A stretch of 22,487 bases of DNA from Christensenella sp. UBA4636 (GTDB lineage: Bacteria > Bacillota > Clostridia > Christensenellales > Borkfalkiaceae). The position numbers and the translations under genes were made by a program. Each line of letters starts with the position of its first letter. The first letter of the stretch is position 1. Location of the stretch: positions 24,041 through 46,527 of the forward strand of contig DHMS01000048.1 in assembly GCA_002405915.1 (NCBI GenBank), read 5' to 3'. Below are positions 22,423 through 22,487 of this stretch, piece by piece. Under the pieces are notes generated by a model. It had not been told where the DNA came from and ran no database searches. It saw nothing but the letters and a program-made list of their open reading frames with translations.

Positions 22423-22451
22423 TTTATATAATCATACAAGGAAAAACTCAA
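22423..22451 (-). promoter_or_regulatory. Possible promoter of the 1199-aa GH3 gene
   Basis: Minus-strand TTGAGT (22451-22446) and TATAAA (22428-22423), 17-bp spacer, leader about 12 nt. No LytTR-type boxes are seen in the 36 bp left upstream of the -35. Confidence 0.5.
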
Positions 22452-22487
22452 GCTCTTTATGCTGAAATCCGTTTCGCCGTACAATTG

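Overview
The window looks like chromosomal DNA of a low-to-moderate GC, Gram-positive-type bacterium, most likely an uncultured gut member of the Clostridia (Bacillota). The reasons are AGGAGG-type ribosome binding sites, many sigma-A promoters with exact 17-bp spacers, a LytTR/GHKL two-component system, a lipoprotein with a Cys-rich N-terminus, and surface proteins built from CBM-like and Ig-like modules. No rRNA, tRNA, CRISPR array, transposase or phage gene was seen. The species is not identified.

Left part (1-7751), mostly housekeeping or accessory single genes. A translationally coupled pair, an HPr-kinase-like P-loop protein followed by an ABC exporter that runs off the left edge, is transcribed leftward from a strong promoter at 1619-1647. 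Next come a Na+/phosphate symporter-like protein with a PhoU-type tail, a 580-bp gene-free stretch holding two promoters, a shared imperfect palindrome and a 33-bp tandem repeat, then a DUF1622 membrane protein, a DUF308/HdeD-like membrane protein, a rhodanese/TtcA-like fusion that appears to be leaderless, and an AT-rich AAA ATPase (DUF4143 type) whose promoter is covered by a 16-bp inverted repeat.

Right part (7909-22404), all on the minus strand, looks like one functional locus. In transcription order: a membrane-anchored, domain-permuted GH3-family protein (1199 aa) ending in a terminator; a LytTR response regulator and a GHKL sensor kinase; then an operon of a CBM/Ig lipoprotein (552 aa), a second permuted membrane GH3 (1144 aa), a 47-aa small protein, and a secreted modular CBM/Ig protein (918 aa). 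Directly upstream of the operon promoter (16119-16147) lie two 12-bp direct repeats with a 21-bp period, the geometry expected of a LytTR-family binding site, so the adjacent two-component system probably switches this operon on.

Reading of the whole: a regulated cell-surface glycan-handling system. Secreted and lipid-anchored binding proteins would capture a carbohydrate, and GH3 ectodomains held at both ends in the membrane would act on it or sense it, with shared cytosolic tails of unknown function. The inducing signal, the substrate and the role of the 47-aa protein cannot be read from the sequence.
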